Assembly: GCF_905475395.1 (NCBI RefSeq)
Contig: NC_058342.1
Coordinates: 33,004,140 to 33,068,139, forward strand
DNA length: 64,000 nt
Direction of reading: 5' to 3'
From: Chrysoperla carnea
Lineage: Eukaryota; Arthropoda; Insecta; Neuroptera; Chrysopidae
Both the position numbers and the translations under genes were made by a program. This document shows positions 60,895-64,000 of the stretch, in pieces. Numbering within the stretch: position 1 is the first letter of the stretch; every line of letters begins with the position of its first letter. Under the pieces are notes generated by a model. It was given only the letters and a program-made list of their open reading frames with translations. It did not search any database and was not told the DNA's origin.

Positions 60895-61385
60895 TGGTTA
60901 AGTGAGACATCAATGGACCTGCAAATTCATCTCACTTATGGAGATATTCAGACTTCATTGCGTGTCTTCCCACTTTCATAAACGGATATTAACTTCATTT
61001 TTTCACGTACTCATAACGACTTAAGATTCTTTTCGACATTTTTCATATAAACATCCTTATGATAGTAAAGCAAAACTAAAACTGAAGATCATTGAGGCTC
61101 AAAATTAGTTAAGTACGGAATTTTCGGGTAAAATAAGAATAAGTAAGTAAACAAACAAAACAATGTTATCTCAGTTCTCAGTTACAGAGGTTAATGCATA
61201 TAAAATTCACTCGCTGTCTCAGTTATAGAGGTAACTAAATCGAAAGAACGAATCCCAGATGTAGAGGTTTGCTTCGTTTCACTAACAGAGGTAATTTAAT
61301 GCCAAAGTGTTGGGACCTCAGCATGAATTCCAGTTATGGAAGTTTCTCACTTATCCAGGTCCAACAACTTAACGAAGTTCCACTG
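60895..61385. mobile_element. Pogo/Tigger-like MITE with TA duplication
   Basis: The left end is TA|CAGTGGAACCTGGTTAAGTG and the right end is AACTTAACGAAGTTCCACTG|TA. The CAGTGGAACCT start and TA target duplication are typical of pogo/Tigger elements. Inside are several copies of TCAGTTACAGAGGTTA-like words (61175-61300). It is 491 bp, with no transposase. Confidence 0.8.
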
Positions 61386-62404
61386 TAAATACTAAAAAGT
61401 ACTCATCACTCATCAGTGTTCAGTGAGTAGAGTATGAAAAACTCACACAACCTCCATAAACAATATTACAAAATAATTTATCATGTTTTTCAATAACGCA
61501 GACAATAGTACAGACAATGGAGATTTTCACCTCAAAAATTACGTAGAAAAGAATTTGGAATACTTCTTTACGTAATTTTTGAAGAAGATTACGTGAAGAA
61601 TGCATTTTTATGAGAAAACAAATTTGATTATATGTAGTTTATAGAACTTTTGTCAAACAATTCGGCTTGAGTTGTAAACGAATCAAATGCGATATTGAAT
61701 GAGCCATGTCTCGAAAACTATTTATTTTTACAGAATGAAAAATTTACTTGATTCAATAAAGATAGTTGTTCAGAAATAAACTAAAGAAAGAATAAGGTTT
61801 TGTATATGGAGGATTAAAAAATATAATGCAACACATGAAATCCAGGCAATGCAGATACGAAACTAGACGAACTAGACCAACAATTTTGTTACTTTTTACC
61901 GACTGAGATGGAAAAAATCGTTATTTGAAATTAAATAGTTAAAATTTCATAAAAACTAGTTTTGTTTGCGCAATTTTTTGATTTGTTTATTCCTAGTCCT
62001 AGCTACTGACTCTGTCTAGTCTAAAATGTTTAATTAATTACGTAGTTAATTGGTTTTAAATGAATATTTTAATCGATAATTATGTTTTTAAGTTCAAATT
62101 CTGAAAAATACATACCCGCATATGATTGAGGTATACTTTCCAATTTGGAAAACATTATGTAACTTCAAATAACTCAAAATGATTTTCAACGCTTTTTAGT
62201 CCTTTTCCAAAATTAACGACTTCAGTCTTCTTCAGTCATTTTTTTCTTAGAAAATAATAATTTTAATCAAAGAGGCCCCAGGAATTCCAATATATTAAAG
62301 GCGGCCTTAGCGTCACTGTTTATAATGTACAAAGAAACCGAGGCGGAATTAGGCTTAGCAAAAGTTTAAGGCAGGTGAGGCGTAATAAATGACTAATTCT
62401 GACG

Positions 62405-63240
62405 ATAGTTGGTCACCGATATGTGATTTCGAGATAACGACAAAAATCGGTTAGAGATATCGTTTTCTCTGAAACTACTGGCTCAATCGCCAAATGAAGT
62501 CGATTTTTGAATTTTTTGGATTAAAATTACCATAAAAACTGAGTTTCATCAAATTCCGAAACAAAAAAAAATTTGAAAAATTTTCGATTTTTTTTAAGGG
62601 GTACCCCTTCAAAAAATTGCAAAAAATCGAGATAAATTTTTCGTTTCCAATTTCGATAAAACTCTCTACATAAGTTAATTTTGACCCAAAAATTACAAAA
62701 ATCGTATTCATTTTACATTTGAGCGCTTAGTTTTCGAGATAATGACAAAAATCGATCCGAAATTTCGTTTTTCTGTGAAACTATTGGCTCAATCGCCAAA
62801 TGAACCCGATTTTTGAAGTTTTTGGGTTAAAATTACCATATAAACTGAGTTTCATCAAATTCCGAAACAAAAAAAATTTTGGAAAATTTTCGATTTTTTC
62901 TAAGGGGTACCCCTTCAAAAAATTGCAAAAAATCGAGATTAATTTTTCGTTTCCAATTTCGATAAAACTCTCTACACAAGTTAATTTTGACCCAAAAATT
63001 ACAAAAATCGTATTCATTTTACATTTGGGCGCTTAGTTTTCGAGATAAGGACAAAAATCGATTCGATATATCGTTTTTCTCTGGAATAACTGGCTCAATC
63101 GCCAAATGAACTCGATTTTTGAATTTTTTGGGTTAAAATTACCATATAAACTGAGTTTCATCAAATTCCGAAACAAAAAAAATTTTGGAAAATTTTCGAT
63201 TTTTTCTAAGGGGTACCCCTTCAAAAAATTGAAAAAATTA
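62405..63240. repeat. 306-bp satellite array, about 2.7 units
   Basis: The centres AAGGGGTACCCCTTC lie at 62601, 62907 and 63213, exactly 306 bp apart. Units share ATTTTTGAATTTTTTGGGTT, CGAAACAAAAAAAATTTTGG, TCGTTTCCAATTTCGATAAA and TTTTGACCCAAAAATTAC. It is the same family and period as in THUMPD3 intron 1, but the units here are more alike. The array breaks off at 63240 into unrelated DNA. Confidence 0.9.
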
Positions 63241-63469
63241 GCGGAATTTCGCACGGGTCGAGCTAGTGTATTTATATTTGGATTTAGTTTGGACCAATTC
63301 GTCGTTACCCAAAAGAAGTTCCTAAATAGTTAAAAATCCATTAATTGTTTACTACAGTCAAATTGCTTTACAAATTACAATTCAACTTCTTTCAATTTAC
63401 AGTTAAACTTCTTGTAATTAGTCTTAATAAATAGTATGTTATAATTTTCTGTTTAGTACCGAAATAACC

Positions 63470-63750
63470 CGTGTCGGCTCCTAGCCAATGCAATTCTTCT
63501 TCTCTAGGCATTGTGAATATCAATGTGCTGTTTTTTTTTTGGGTGAATCACCTTGGCACCAACTTGTGTGCGGTCCCTGTCATAAAAATTTATCTTTCTC
63601 TCTTTTTCAGCCTTCGTAAATCAACTTGGCACCCTCATGTGTGCGGCCCCCTTCTCATAAAAATTTGTCTTTCCCCCTGTTTTTAATCTTCGTAAATCAA
63701 CTTACCGTCTTTCTCGTAAAAATTTGTTTTTTTCTCATTTGTTTCCCCTC
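63470..63750. repeat. Family W repeat with internal units
   Basis: Three tandem units share CTTCGTAAATCAACTTG, GCACC(AA/CTC)-TTGTGTGCGG and CATAAAAATTTGTCTTTC at 60-90 bp spacing. The words occur reversed at 26410-26730. Confidence 0.5.
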
Positions 63751-64000
63751 GGAAGTTTTCTAATCCGTCACCGTTTCTTTCTGCTCTTGAAATATCTTCA
63801 AACTACTTACCTTATCCTGGGAAAAATCCTGTAACCGACCGGCCATGGTGCAAGGATTTTCTTCTTATTCAATTATAATTGGATGCAAAATCTATGATGA
63901 GTTCACGTTTAAGAGGGAGGGGGCACACCTGCTGCCTCGATATGGCTAGGGATAGGGGAAAAAGAATAAAAAGCGAGAATATTTAAATAGTAATACTTGT

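Larger units (their letters stand above)
58190..64000. other. Gene-free right end of the window
   Basis: No exon could be supported. It holds a family W-like piece (58940-59215), an inverted-repeat element (59250-59690), a LINE 3-prime end (60105-60330), a pogo-like MITE (60895-61385), the 306-bp satellite (62405-63240) and family W units (63470-63750). A related pair of blocks (58700-58790 and 61530-61650) share TCAAAAATTACGTGAAGAAG-like DNA and TTATATGTAGTTTA. Confidence 0.55.

Noticed and set aside
62475-63333. Several 60-80 codon frames on both strands with similar peptides (FIEIGNEK, KGYPLKK).
   Set aside because: They are readings of the 306-bp satellite on both strands; similarity of the two strands follows from the inverted symmetry of the monomer, and no unit keeps a longer frame.

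Overview
The window looks like nuclear DNA from an insect. It is very AT-rich. Its genes are split by GT-AG introns, the orthologues are animal housekeeping genes with insect-like features (for example a thymine-DNA glycosylase with a very long tail), and the intergenic DNA is packed with short inverted-repeat transposons (MITEs), satellite pieces, tRNA-headed SINEs and LINE tails. Species cannot be fixed from the sequence. A neuropteroid or other holometabolous insect is only a guess. No LTR or virus-like element was recognised.

Eight protein genes could be rebuilt exon by exon with consistent splice phases: a C9orf85-like zinc-ribbon protein (6467-7857, -), THUMPD3 tRNA methyltransferase (8946-11600, +), JMJD6 (18295-20758, -), cytochrome c oxidase subunit COX5A (22158-23388, +), ZDHHC16 palmitoyltransferase (24263-27724, -), a membrane-anchored histidine acid phosphatase (28110-30279, +), a small four-transmembrane protein of uncertain family (32420-33761, +), and thymine-DNA glycosylase TDG/Thd1 (46134-52387, -). 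Several lie in divergent pairs with short shared promoters: C9orf85-like/THUMPD3 about 1.1 kb, JMJD6/COX5A 1.4 kb, ZDHHC16/acid phosphatase 385 bp. COX5A and ZDHHC16 converge. The genes are not an operon or pathway; they cover tRNA modification, hydroxylation of nuclear proteins, respiration, protein lipidation, lysosomal or surface phosphatase activity and base-excision repair.

The rest is repeat territory. Left part (0-18 kb): MITEs, one of them three layers deep, a 690-bp near-perfect hairpin in the C9orf85-like/THUMPD3 promoter, two monomers of a 306-bp satellite in a THUMPD3 intron, and a SINE, a LINE tail and further MITEs in the 11.6-18.3 kb gap. Middle (33.8-46 kb): no genes; a 316-bp satellite array, a 142-bp tandem duplication, a MITE family built on GAATTGGAA-like words, and T-rich tracts. 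Right end (52.4-64 kb): no genes; pogo/Tc1-like non-autonomous elements with TA target duplications, nested and inverted element copies, another LINE tail and a three-unit array of the same 306-bp satellite.

The clearest unusual signals are the 306-bp satellite whose monomer is nearly self-complementary, the long hairpin in a divergent promoter, the nested transposons that fill most of the intron splitting the codon just after the catalytic cysteine of ZDHHC16, a MITE whose terminal repeat has expanded into a 55-bp tandem array, and the histidine-alanine repeat and AT-hooks of TDG. I saw no convincing wholly new gene system.
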